Positions 29,865 through 38,220 of a stretch of 64,000 nt of DNA are shown one piece after another. A program made the position numbers and the translations under genes. The notes beneath the pieces are model-generated. The model saw nothing but the letters and a program-made list of their open reading frames with translations. It made no database searches and was not told the DNA's origin. The DNA lies in the NCBI GenBank assembly GCA_020853815.1, contig JADYYE010000108.1, positions 16,089-80,088 on the forward strand, given 5' to 3'. Source of the DNA: Phycisphaerales bacterium. Its GTDB lineage: Bacteria; Planctomycetota; Phycisphaerae; Phycisphaerales; UBA1924. Position 1 is the first letter of the stretch, and each line of letters begins with the position of its first letter.

Positions 29865-31184
29865 ATGACGACGACCAATCCCTCCTGCCCGACCACCAAC
29901 AACGGCGTGCCCTTCGGCTCGCAGCCCGGCTTCGCCCACGGCTTTACTCCCACCGGAACGCCCGGCTATGTGCCGGGCCCGTACGGCACCACCCAGGGCT
30001 GCCCGGTCAATACGACCCCCACGACGACCAACACCTGCGAGACGACCCCCGCGTCGTTCGTTCCGGGCTTCAACCCCAGCAGCTATCCGACCAATTTCTT
30101 CCCCGGCAATTTCTACCCCTCGAACTTCGTGAACACCTGGTCGTTCAACACGCCGTTCGGCTCCAACTGGAACACCCCGTTCAACTACGGCTGGAACACC
30201 CCGTTCAATACCACCACTCCCTACGCCCAGACCACGCCGTTCAACTACGCCTGGAACACGCCGTTCTTCTCGCCTTTCACGAACCAGTTCCAGAACTTTG
30301 GCGGCTGGAACAGCACGCCCTTCAACGCCAACTGGAACACGCCGTTCAACAGCACCTGGAGCAACCCGCTCGGCCAGTTCGTCGGGCACACCTGCCCCGT
30401 CACCGGCGTGCCGTTCACGCCCGGCGCCTACGCCTCCTTGAATGGCTGGTACAACACCCCGTTCAACCAGACGACCCCGTTCGGCCAGACCACTCCGTTC
30501 AACCAGACCACCCCGTTCAATAGCACCTGGAACAACCCGTTCGCCCCGTACGCCGGGCACACCTGCCCGATCACCGGCGCGCACTACACCCCGACCCAGT
30601 TCTCGAACTCCTACGCCACGCAGTTCGGCCAGAATTGGAACGCCCTGAATCAGACCCAGTTCTACGGGCATACCTGCCCCGTCACCGGCGTGCAGTACAC
30701 CCCCAGCACGTTCTCGAGCTTCAGCGGCCAGCCCTTCGGCTTCGGCGCCTCGCCCGTGAATCCCTGGAACAACACCTTCAACACGCCTTTCAACTACGGC
30801 TTCAACACGCCCTTCAACTCCCAGTTTGCCTCGGCCAATTGCTGCACCCCGTGGTCGAACACCACCAACCAGAACTTCGTCGGCACCACCAATCCGTTCG
30901 CGTACGGGCCGTACAACTCTTACACACCCTTCGGCTACGCCACCCCCTTCAACTCCAGCAACACCACCCCCTTCAGCGCCACGCAGTTCAACAGCAACTG
31001 GAGCAACCCGTTCTGGTTCCAGAACTCGTTCCAGACCACGCCCTTCAACTACGGCTACACCCCCTTCACCAGCCCCTTCAACACCAACACCCCCTTCGGC
31101 TATCCGACCAACACCTTCGCGGGTGTTGACCTCAAAGACAAGTACGCGCCGCGCGGGTTCGGCCTGAGCCGCGACGCCGCCTGA
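29865..31184 (+). CDS. Low-complexity TPFN-repeat protein with three GHTCPVTG blocks
   Basis: 439 residues, no signal peptide and no recognised domain. Composition is dominated by Asn, Thr, Pro, Phe, Gly, Gln, Ser, Tyr and Trp; there is almost no charge except the last 20 residues (VDLKDKYAPRGFGLSRDAA). The repeat unit is TPFN (as WNTPFNYG, NQTTPFNQ, FNTPFN), well over fifteen times. Three blocks GHTCP(V/I)TG plus TP start at residues 174, 231 and 268. AAAGGA lies 6-7 nt before the ATG and an intrinsic terminator follows, so the gene is a real single-gene unit. Prion-like or structural protein is inferred. Confidence 0.8.
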   Translation: MTTTNPSCPTTNNGVPFGSQPGFAHGFTPTGTPGYVPGPYGTTQGCPVNTTPTTTNTCETTPASFVPGFNPSSYPTNFFPGNFYPSNFVNTWSFNTPFGSNWNTPFNYGWNTPFNTTTPYAQTTPFNYAWNTPFFSPFTNQFQNFGGWNSTPFNANWNTPFNSTWSNPLGQFVGHTCPVTGVPFTPGAYASLNGWYNTPFNQTTPFGQTTPFNQTTPFNSTWNNPFAPYAGHTCPITGAHYTPTQFSNSYATQFGQNWNALNQTQFYGHTCPVTGVQYTPSTFSSFSGQPFGFGASPVNPWNNTFNTPFNYGFNTPFNSQFASANCCTPWSNTTNQNFVGTTNPFAYGPYNSYTPFGYATPFNSSNTTPFSATQFNSNWSNPFWFQNSFQTTPFNYGYTPFTSPFNTNTPFGYPTNTFAGVDLKDKYAPRGFGLSRDAA

Positions 31185-31212
31185 TCGTCATCGTGCCTTT
31201 CTCATTCTCACG

Positions 31213-31246
31213 ACGCGGCTCCGAAAGGGCCGCGTTGTGTTTTTTT
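31213..31246 (+). terminator. Intrinsic terminator after the TPFN-repeat gene
   Basis: Stem ACGCGGC / GCCGCGT with loop TCCGAAAGG, followed by TGTGTTTTTTT. Strong; 29 bp beyond the stop codon. Confidence 0.92.
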
Positions 31247-31318
31247 GGCTGCCCCGCGCCCGGCCCGCGCTGATGTCCGGGCCATCGCCGATCGCGTGAT
31301 GCGCCAAGAATCCCCCCT

Positions 31319-34300
31319 GTGCCCGGCGAATGGATCCTCACCCCTGCGTTGTTGCTCGAAGCGATGGTCGCCGATCGTCGCCGCCTGGCCTCGCGCTGGG
31401 GACAGCTCCAGAAGCACTGGCAGTCGGGGCGTGCGCCAGATCCCCGCGCGATCGATCAGGTCCGCGACGAGTGGGAGCGATCGGCGGCCGCGGCCCGCCT
31501 GCGCGAGCAGAACCGCCCCAAGCCCGACTTCTCCACCAGACGCCTCCCCATCCTCGACCACCGCGACACCATCGCCAAGGCGATCCGCGAGAACCAGGTC
31601 TGCGTCGTCTGCGGCGAGACCGGCTCGGGCAAGACCACCCAGCTCCCGCAGATCTGCCTGGAGCTCGGCCTGGGCACGCGCGGCATCATCGGGCACACCC
31701 AGCCCCGCCGCATCGCCGCCCGCACCCTGGCGGCCCGCATCGCCGAGGAGCTCGACGTCCCGCGCGACTCGCGCGCCGTCGGCTACAAGGTCCGCTTCGG
31801 CGATCAGACCGATCGCTCGACCTATCTCAAGGTGATGACCGACGGCATCCTGCTCGCCGAGACCCAGGGCGACCGCCTGCTCGAGCAGTACGACACGATC
31901 ATCATCGACGAGGCGCACGAGCGCAGCCTCAACATCGACTTCATGCTCGGCTACCTGCGCCAGCTCCTCCCCAAGCGCCCGGACCTCAAAGTCATCATCA
32001 CCTCCGCGACGATCGACCCCGAGCGATTCAGCCGCCACTTCGGCGGGGCGCCCATCATCAGCGTCTCCGGGCGCACGTACCCCGTCGAGATCGTCTATCA
32101 CCCGCTCGATGAGACCGCCGAAGGCGAGGTCGCCGACGCGCGCGACCAGGAACGCGGTATTGTTGATGCGATCGACGAACTCACGCTGGGCGACGGTGGG
32201 CGCGGCGACGTGCTCGTCTTCCTCTCCGGCGAGCGCGAGATCCGCGAGGCCGCCGAGGCGCTCCGCAAGCACCACCCGCCCGGCACGGAGATCCTCCCGC
32301 TCTATGCGCGATTGAGCCCCGCGGAGCAGCAGCGCATTTTCCAGGCCCACGCCACGCGGCGCATCGTGCTGGCGACCAACGTCGCGGAGACCTCGCTCAC
32401 CGTGCCCGGCATCCGCTACGTGGTGGACACGGGCTACGCGCGCCTCAGCCGCTATTCGCCTCGTCAGAAGATCCAGCGCCTGCCGATCGAGGCCATCTCG
32501 CAGGCCTCGGCCAATCAGCGGGCGGGTCGGTGCGGCCGCGTCGAGGCGGGCGTGTGCGTGCGTCTCTACGCCGAGCAGGACTATAAGAACCGGGCGACGT
32601 TCACCGAGCCCGAAATCCTGCGCACCAACCTCGCCAGCGTCATCCTGCAGATGAAGGCGCTGCGCCTTGGCGCCGTCGAAGAGTTCCCGTTCGTCGAATC
32701 GCCCGATTCGCGCCTCATCAAGGACGGCTACGAGACGCTGCACGAACTGGGCGCGATCGACGAGCGCGGCGAGCTCACGCCCACCGGGCACTCGCTCGCC
32801 AGACTCCCCGTCGATCCGCGCATCGGACGCATGCTCCTGGCCAGCGACGCGGAAGGGTGCCTCACCGAGATGCTCATCCTCGCCGCCGCGCTGTCGGTGC
32901 AGGACCCGCGCGATCGCCCCAGCGAGAAGCAGGACCAGGCGGACCTCACGCACAAGCGATTCGCCGACGAACGCTCCGACTTCCTCGCCTATCTCAACCT
33001 CTGGCGATATATCCGCGAGCAGGAACGCCACCTCTCCGGCAGCAAGATGCGCCAGTTCTGCCGCGACAACTTCCTCTCGTTCATGCGCGTGCGCGAGTGG
33101 GAGGAAGTCCACTCGCAGCTGCGCGAGCTTTCCGGCGAGATCGGCCTGCGCGCCCAGGCCAAGCCCGCGTCCTACGAGCAGATCCACCGCGCCCTCCTCA
33201 CCGGCCTGCTCTCCAACGTCGGGAGCAAGACCGACACCAACGAGTACCAGGGCGCGCGCAACAGCAAGTTCCTCGTCTGGCCCGGCTCCACGCTCTTCAA
33301 GAAGAGCCCCAAGTGGATCGCGGCCGCGGAGATCGTGCAGACCTCCAAGCTCTACGCACGCTGCTGCTGCCGCATCAGCCCAGAGTGGATCGAAGAGCTG
33401 GGCGGGCACGTGCTGCGCCGCTCGCACTCGGATGTCCACTGGCTCCGCGAGGAGGGCCAGGTCTGCGCGTTCGAGCGCGTCACGCTCTACGGCCTGGTGC
33501 TCGTGCCCCGCCGGCGCGTGCAGTACGGCCCGATCGATCCCGCCGACGCGCGCGACGTCTTCATCCAGCACGCCATGGTGCAGGACGAGTGGGATTGCGA
33601 GGCGCCCTTCGCCCAGCACAACCGCGCCCTGGTCGCGCAGGTCCGCGAGATGGAGGCCAAGATCCGCGTGCGCGACATCCTCGCGGAGCAGAAGGCGATC
33701 TACGAGTTCTACGACAAGCGCCTGCCCGCCGGCGTGTACTCCGTGCCGACCTTCGAGCGCTGGCGCCGCGACGCGGAGCGCACCAACCCTCGCTCGCTCT
33801 ACATGACCGCGGGCGACGTCATGCGCCGCGATCCCTACGAGATCACGCCCGAGCGATTCCCCGACCGCGTCCACGCCGCCGGAACCTCGCTCAACATCAG
33901 CTACAAGCTCGAGCCCGGCGCGGAGGACGATGGCCTGTCGATGGACGTGCCCATCGAGAACCTGCCGCAGTTGAGCGCCGAACGCTGCGAATGGCTCGTG
34001 CCCGGCATGCTCCGCGAGAAGATCGCGGCCCTCATCAAGAGCCTTCCCAAGCCGCTCCGCGTGCAGATCGAAGCCGCCCCCGTCGCGGAATCCCTGGCGG
34101 CCGCGCTGAAGTTCGGCGAAGGCCCGCTCGCCGACGCTCTCTCGCGCGAGCTGTCGAAACAGCGCGGCATCGACATCCCCGCCAGCGCGTGGCAGTTCAA
34201 GGGCATCCCCGATCACCTGCGCATGCTGATCCGCGTCATCGACGACCGCGGCCAGATTGCTGCCGCGGGGCGCGACATCGCGGAATTGCAGGCGCGATTC

Positions 34301-35548
34301 GCGCAGCGGGCCAAGCGTCAGCTCGAAACGCTCGCCCGGCGTTCCTTCGGACGCGAGGGGCTCACGGCCTGGGAATTCGACGCGCTCCCCGACACGTTCC
34401 AGACCACCCGCAACGGCGTGACCATCGTCGGCTGCCCCGCGCTGGTCGATCGCACCGACTCCATCGCGCTCACGCTCGTCGACACGCCCGCGCACGCGAG
34501 GTTTGCGACCTATCGCGGGCTGCGCAGGCTCTTTGCGCTCCAGGCCGCCAACGAGATCGAGGCGCACCTTTACGCCCAGAAGAACCGCGACCGACTCGCG
34601 ATCCTCTATGGCCCGCTCGGCACGCCGTCGCAGTTGCAGTCCGACCTTGCGTGCCTGATCGCCGAGCGTGCGTTCCTCTCTGGGCCGGGCGGGCACGACG
34701 CGATCGTGCAGCAGGTCCGCACGCGCGACGCGTTCGAAGAGCGTCTCGCCGATCGCTGGGGCAAGGTCGGGCTCGTCACGCGCGAGACCTGCGAGTTCGT
34801 CCACACGCTCCTTTCTCTCCGACAGGCGGTGGCGCTCCGCCTGGAAAGGCAGATCCCCGACACGTGGGGAGAGAACGCCAAGGACATCAAGGACCAGCTC
34901 GCTCGCCTCGCGTTCCCCGGGTTCCTGGGGCGGGTGACCGACGATCGCCTGCGCGAGATGCCGCGGTACTTCGACGCGATGGCCCTCCGCCTGCGCAAGC
35001 TGGAGAACGGCAACGCCGGGCGCGACCTGCGCGAGCTCAACGCCCTGCGCCCCTTGTGGAACCGCTACTTCAACGCGCTGGCGAGCATCGAGGCGGGCAC
35101 AAGCGGCGGCGCCGGCGCGGCCGGTCATGCCAGCACGTTCTGGCCCGACCCACGCATCGATCCCGCCGAGGTCGAGCAGCACCGCTGGCTCCTGGAGGAG
35201 CTTCGCGTGTCCATGTTCGCCGAGCGACTGGGCACGCGCGAGCCCGTGAGCGCCAAGCGAATCAACGAGCATTGGGAATCGATCAAGCCCGCGCCGGGAG
35301 CCGAGCAGGGCGCGCACGCTTCCAAGCACTCCAAGCACGACAAGGGAAAGCCCGACGCCGTGCATCACTCGCGCCCCGACTCAAACAAGCACGACGCGAA
35401 ATCGAGCGATCCAACGAACGCCGGCAAGCCCGCGAGCGACGCCGTCCCGCCGCGCTCGACGCCGATCGATCCGAAGTCAATCAAAAGCGCGCTCACGCTC
35501 GGTCAGTCGTCGATCCAGGTCCCCGGCAAGCCGAAGACCAGCAAGTAG
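31319..35548 (+). CDS. hrpA: DEAH-box ATP-dependent RNA helicase HrpA
   Basis: 1409 residues. Walker A GETGSGKT at 99-106, DEAH at 197-200, SAT motif III (ITSATIDPERFS), QRAGRCGR motif VI, then the helicase-associated and long C-terminal HrpA regions. HrpA resolves stalled ribosomes/mRNA structures in E. coli. The last 100 residues are a disordered Lys/His/Ser-rich tail (HASKHSKHDKGK). Starts at GTG 31319; an in-frame ATG at 31364 is possible. Last host gene before the element. Confidence 0.93.
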   Translation: MPGEWILTPALLLEAMVADRRRLASRWGQLQKHWQSGRAPDPRAIDQVRDEWERSAAAARLREQNRPKPDFSTRRLPILDHRDTIAKAIRENQVCVVCGETGSGKTTQLPQICLELGLGTRGIIGHTQPRRIAARTLAARIAEELDVPRDSRAVGYKVRFGDQTDRSTYLKVMTDGILLAETQGDRLLEQYDTIIIDEAHERSLNIDFMLGYLRQLLPKRPDLKVIITSATIDPERFSRHFGGAPIISVSGRTYPVEIVYHPLDETAEGEVADARDQERGIVDAIDELTLGDGGRGDVLVFLSGEREIREAAEALRKHHPPGTEILPLYARLSPAEQQRIFQAHATRRIVLATNVAETSLTVPGIRYVVDTGYARLSRYSPRQKIQRLPIEAISQASANQRAGRCGRVEAGVCVRLYAEQDYKNRATFTEPEILRTNLASVILQMKALRLGAVEEFPFVESPDSRLIKDGYETLHELGAIDERGELTPTGHSLARLPVDPRIGRMLLASDAEGCLTEMLILAAALSVQDPRDRPSEKQDQADLTHKRFADERSDFLAYLNLWRYIREQERHLSGSKMRQFCRDNFLSFMRVREWEEVHSQLRELSGEIGLRAQAKPASYEQIHRALLTGLLSNVGSKTDTNEYQGARNSKFLVWPGSTLFKKSPKWIAAAEIVQTSKLYARCCCRISPEWIEELGGHVLRRSHSDVHWLREEGQVCAFERVTLYGLVLVPRRRVQYGPIDPADARDVFIQHAMVQDEWDCEAPFAQHNRALVAQVREMEAKIRVRDILAEQKAIYEFYDKRLPAGVYSVPTFERWRRDAERTNPRSLYMTAGDVMRRDPYEITPERFPDRVHAAGTSLNISYKLEPGAEDDGLSMDVPIENLPQLSAERCEWLVPGMLREKIAALIKSLPKPLRVQIEAAPVAESLAAALKFGEGPLADALSRELSKQRGIDIPASAWQFKGIPDHLRMLIRVIDDRGQIAAAGRDIAELQARFAQRAKRQLETLARRSFGREGLTAWEFDALPDTFQTTRNGVTIVGCPALVDRTDSIALTLVDTPAHARFATYRGLRRLFALQAANEIEAHLYAQKNRDRLAILYGPLGTPSQLQSDLACLIAERAFLSGPGGHDAIVQQVRTRDAFEERLADRWGKVGLVTRETCEFVHTLLSLRQAVALRLERQIPDTWGENAKDIKDQLARLAFPGFLGRVTDDRLREMPRYFDAMALRLRKLENGNAGRDLRELNALRPLWNRYFNALASIEAGTSGGAGAAGHASTFWPDPRIDPAEVEQHRWLLEELRVSMFAERLGTREPVSAKRINEHWESIKPAPGAEQGAHASKHSKHDKGKPDAVHHSRPDSNKHDAKSSDPTNAGKPASDAVPPRSTPIDPKSIKSALTLGQSSIQVPGKPKTSK

Positions 35549-35555
35549 CGAGGGC

Positions 35556-35611
35556 GCGAAACAGCGAAACAGCGAGACAGCGAAACAGCGAAACAGCGAG
35601 ACAGCGAAACA
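35556..35611. repeat. 7 copies of an 8-bp repeat GCGAAACA/GCGAGACA
   Basis: Seven contiguous units in the order A,A,G,A,A,G,A at the variable position (GCGAAACA or GCGAGACA), just after hrpA. Same unit family as at 12,535-12,570. Confidence 0.95.
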
Positions 35612-35713
35612 GGGGAAGACGATCTCCCGCGAGTTCAGTATGCGGTGAGATCGATGCGTGTTGGCGCTGCTCGCCCGATGTGTTTTCCGAGCGTCGATCC
35701 ATCGGACCATCCC

Positions 35714-35761
35714 GACCACTTGACCACCTGACCACCTGACCACCTGACCACTTCGCCACTT
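35714..35761. repeat. 6-unit GACCACYT 8-bp tandem repeat
   Basis: GACCACTT, three GACCACCT, GACCACTT, CGCCACTT. Nearly the same array as at 15,246-15,277 with two more central units. It ends 18 bp before the left attachment repeat. Confidence 0.95.
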
Positions 35762-35779
35762 CTGTCTTCCAGCGCATGG

Positions 35780-35821
35780 AGCCACCTCAGGGATTTGAAC
35801 CCTGGACCTATGCTTTACGAA
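35780..35821. repeat. attL, 42-bp left attachment repeat
   Basis: Identical over 42 bp to 52,854-52,895. It is the 3' 41 nt plus discriminator of tRNA-Thr left behind by integration; there is no tRNA 5' half here. Identity breaks at g/c on the left and g/a on the right. Confidence 0.95.
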
Positions 35822-36034
35822 GGTCCAGACGGACACAATCCAAGTGCAGACAGTGCAAGCAGTTGCGACCCAGCGTGCAAGTCTGCGCTCCAAAAAACGA
35901 CGGGTCGAGATTCGGAAATCGCTTCCCTAATCGCCGCGATCCCGAATCTCTCAGACGCCGCAATCAGCGCGATCGCCGGTATCGTCGCCATGGATCAAGC
36001 AGGACGCGCCCAGCGCACGGAGGCCAAGCCTTGA
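35822..36034 (+). other. Displaced integrase C-terminal segment (70 codons)
   Basis: In the reading frame that the integrase uses through the 42-bp repeat, this stretch is open for 70 codons and ends in TGA at 36,032-36,034. The predicted tail includes ASLIAAIPNLSDAAISAIAG and ends QRTEAKP. It has no start or ribosome-binding site of its own in the integrated state. In a circular form it would be the 3' end of int. Its stop overlaps the TTG start of the excisionase-like gene. Confidence 0.75.
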
Positions 36035-36354
36035 CCAGGAAGAAGCCCGCGTCGACACCGCCAACCCCCGACCCGAACGCCGCGAACAGCGTCGCCCAGA
36101 TCAACAACATCACCATTTTCACCCACGAGAACACCGTGTGGTTGTCGACTGACCCGCCCCGACCGGCGCCGGAAGTCATGAGCACCGCGGAGGCGATGAT
36201 CTATCTCCGCATCCCTATCTCGAAACGCGGAGTTCGCACGCTCAGGTACTACCAGAGCAAAGGAAAGCTCAAAGGATTCCGCGCCGGCAAAGAGATCGTG
36301 TTTCGACTGGAAGAGCTTCGCCGCTTCGTGCGCGAACAGGAGCAGCACGAATGA
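36031..36354 (+). CDS. Excisionase-like HTH protein
   Basis: 107 residues from TTG 36031. A Pro/Thr-rich N-terminus leads to a MerR/HTH_17-type winged helix in the last 57 residues: MSTAEAMIYLRIP...TLRYYQSKGKLKGFRAGKEIVFRLEELRRFV. Such small proteins direct excision by bending DNA at att sites. The TTG start is supported by GGAGG exactly 7 nt upstream. The frame is open further upstream through attL, but that part is not protein-like. An ATG at 36178 would leave only the HTH domain. Confidence 0.75.
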   Translation: MTRKKPASTPPTPDPNAANSVAQINNITIFTHENTVWLSTDPPRPAPEVMSTAEAMIYLRIPISKRGVRTLRYYQSKGKLKGFRAGKEIVFRLEELRRFVREQEQHE

Positions 36355-36360
36355 CAATCC

Positions 36361-36422
36361 CCGGTTCAACGTGAACCGGAAAACGTCGGGGCCGCCGTCG
36401 GATATCAGCCGACGACGACCCC
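36361..36422. promoter_or_regulatory. Two hairpins between xis-like gene and next gene
   Basis: First, a perfect 8-bp stem CCGGTTCA / TGAACCGG with loop ACG (36,361-36,379). Second, a larger structure with inner stem CGTCGG / CCGACG and outer G/C pairing (about 36,384-36,422). No T-tract follows, so an operator, attenuator or RNA processing site is more likely than a terminator. Confidence 0.5.
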
Positions 36423-36453
36423 TCACCCTGCAGCGCTCATGAAAGGAGCACTC

Positions 36454-36792
36454 ATGGCTATCACTGATGGTACGAAGGCCGTCACCAAGATCGAAGAAAA
36501 GCCGGAAAGCAGGTGGCCGATCCTGCCGTCCGGTGGGAAGACGAAGCGTCGGTATCGCCGGGAAAACGCAGCTACAGCAGCCCGCATCCTGGCGAGAATC
36601 CGCGAGGCCGCCGCCGACATCGCCGAGCTCTACCCCGCCTATCGCAAGCGAGAAGAACAGGCATCAGTCGACGAACTCACCAAGCTGCTCGAAAGCGCCG
36701 AGCAGTCAGCCGTCGCGCTGCTGGCGTTCATCGGCGATGATCTCGCATTGGACGCCCGCACCGCCGAGGAACCCGAGCAGGCCGCCGCCTGA
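36454..36792 (+). CDS. Small helical element protein
   Basis: 112 residues, mostly alpha-helical and highly charged (NAATAARILARIREAAADIAELYPAYRKREEQ). No domain recognised. ATG 36454 is chosen over ATG 36439 because AAAGGAG lies about 6 nt upstream of it. Follows the excisionase-like gene after 99 bp. Confidence 0.6.
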   Translation: MAITDGTKAVTKIEEKPESRWPILPSGGKTKRRYRRENAATAARILARIREAAADIAELYPAYRKREEQASVDELTKLLESAEQSAVALLAFIGDDLALDARTAEEPEQAAA

Positions 36793-36909
36793 CTCGCGAT
36801 GGCACGCGAGCCCAGGCTCCACAGGACAACGCCACGCCCGCCCCGGTTGACGCCGCGGCGGGAACTTCCCACGAAGCGGCCATCCCTGCCCGGACCATCC
36901 CCGGCCGGG

Positions 36910-36943
36910 TATGATGTGAAGACCCCGGAAGGAATTCGGGGTC
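36910..36943 (+). promoter_or_regulatory. Candidate toxin-antitoxin promoter and operator
   Basis: A -10 like TATGAT (36,910-36,915) is followed 5 nt later by an inverted repeat GACCCCG / CGGGGTC (36,921-36,927 and 36,937-36,943). A dyad over the start point fits autorepression by the antitoxin. The -35 is weak. Inference only. Confidence 0.4.
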
Positions 36944-37003
36944 GATTCGGGCCACGGACGCGAACTCCGGAACGGCATCGGCCGATGAGGCGTAGGGTCA
37001 CTC

Positions 37004-37687
37004 GTGGCGCACTCAACTCCCAAACTGAACCGAGGCTGCTTTACCGTCGATTCGGCGGCGTATGTGGCCGGACTCAGCCGAGAATTGGTTCGCCGATGGG
37101 CTTTCGGTGTCGGCCGGGACCACAAGCCAGTCCTCATCGCCGAGGCCGATGGCGACTGCCTGACCTTCGTTGATGTGATTCAACTGATGTCGCTCCGGAA
37201 TCTCCGCCGGGTGGAAGAGGTCCCGCTCGATCGAATTCAGCAGGCCATCCAGGTTGCCCACCACGACTATGGCATCGAGTTCCCGTTCGCGCGTCGCCAT
37301 CAGACATACATGCTCGGCAAGGAGATCCTCCTCAACGTCGATGGCATCATGGTTCAGATTTCTGGCAAGCAAAGACACCAGCAGCTCGTGCCCCGCCTGG
37401 TAGCGAAGTACATCAAAGAACTGAGCTTTGGATCAAACGGGCTCGCGAACTGCTACACCGCGATGCGGCGAGGAGCATATTCCGTGCAGCTCGATCCGAT
37501 GCGAGCCCTCGGACACCCCATGGTGTTGCCAGTGCACATGACCGTCGGTGCAATCGTCGAAGTTGTTCAGACAGAAGGATCTGTCGAACGGGCCGCAAGG
37601 ATGCTGGATATTCCACGTGCCGCCGTGAAGCTCGCGACCGACTATGACGCGAAGCAACTGGCAGCGGTCTCGAGCAAGGCTGCGTGA
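37004..37687 (+). CDS. DUF433-type antitoxin
   Basis: 227 residues from GTG 37004. The N-terminal half holds a helix-turn-helix-like segment (AAYVAGLSRELVRRWAFG); residues about 166-219 match DUF433 (GHPMVLPVHMTVGAIVEVVQ...AARMLDIPRAAVKLATDY). DUF433 proteins are antitoxins for PIN-like DUF5615 toxins. Its stop overlaps the start of the toxin gene by 4 nt (GTGA), the standard layout. Confidence 0.75.
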   Translation: MAHSTPKLNRGCFTVDSAAYVAGLSRELVRRWAFGVGRDHKPVLIAEADGDCLTFVDVIQLMSLRNLRRVEEVPLDRIQQAIQVAHHDYGIEFPFARRHQTYMLGKEILLNVDGIMVQISGKQRHQQLVPRLVAKYIKELSFGSNGLANCYTAMRRGAYSVQLDPMRALGHPMVLPVHMTVGAIVEVVQTEGSVERAARMLDIPRAAVKLATDYDAKQLAAVSSKAA

Positions 37688-38196
37688 TCAAGAAGATTGT
37701 TCTCGACGAGAACCTGTCACCGAGGATGGCCCAGGCCCTCCGCGCCTTTATCGCGCTCGACGAGGACTTCGATGATCTAGTCGTCGAGCACCTGCGGGAT
37801 CTTGGCTATGGCGGTGAGGCTGATGACGTCTGGACCAAGAAGCTGAAGCCGTTCCGGACAACGCTGATTATCAGCAGCGATGCGGGCAAGAGAAAGCAGC
37901 CCAAGGGAACTCCGCTGCCCCAGATGGCGGATCAGCTTCGGATTCCGATCGTGTTCCTCTATGGGGAGCTTGGACAGCGATTCATGCTTGAACGCTTGCG
38001 AGCCTTGCTCGTGATGTGGCCAGACATCAAAGAGCATCTGCTCCGATCCAGAAGGCGTTCGATGTGGAGGATTAAGTGCTTGGCTCACCGGGGATACCGC
38101 CTCGAGGAATGGAGCCGGCGCAAGCCGAAGCAGCGGCAGTTCCCGTTCATGTTCGAGGGTGCAGAGACTGGAGACAATCGGAGCGGGCGAGGCTGA
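37684..38196 (+). CDS. PIN-like (DUF5615-type) toxin
   Basis: 170 residues from a GTG that overlaps the antitoxin stop. The N-terminus IVLDENLSPRMAQAL and the later LIISSDAGKR give the acidic residues of the PIN-like nuclease fold found in DUF5615 toxins; these are RNases. A basic C-terminal extension (RRSMWRIKCLAHRGYRLEEWSRRKPKQR) is longer than in the compact family. Together with the antitoxin it would stabilise the element in its host. Convergent with the large ejection-like gene, 24 bp apart. Confidence 0.72.
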   Translation: MIKKIVLDENLSPRMAQALRAFIALDEDFDDLVVEHLRDLGYGGEADDVWTKKLKPFRTTLIISSDAGKRKQPKGTPLPQMADQLRIPIVFLYGELGQRFMLERLRALLVMWPDIKEHLLRSRRRSMWRIKCLAHRGYRLEEWSRRKPKQRQFPFMFEGAETGDNRSGRG

Positions 38197-38220
38197 ACAT
38201 CGTCCGCCAGGCACGGTGAT

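Noticed and set aside
31208..35368. 1386-codon open frame opposite hrpA
   Set aside because: Antisense shadow of a firmly identified helicase gene; composition follows the complement of its codons and no domain is seen.
35776..36030. N-terminal part of a 192-codon frame reading through attL into the xis-like gene
   Set aside because: It translates the antisense of the tRNA fragment in a different frame from int and is Arg-rich; the GGAGG-supported TTG at 36,031 is a better start.
36799..37173. 124-codon frame before the antitoxin
   Set aside because: Overlaps the antitoxin start in another frame, Arg/Pro-rich and without a ribosome-binding site.
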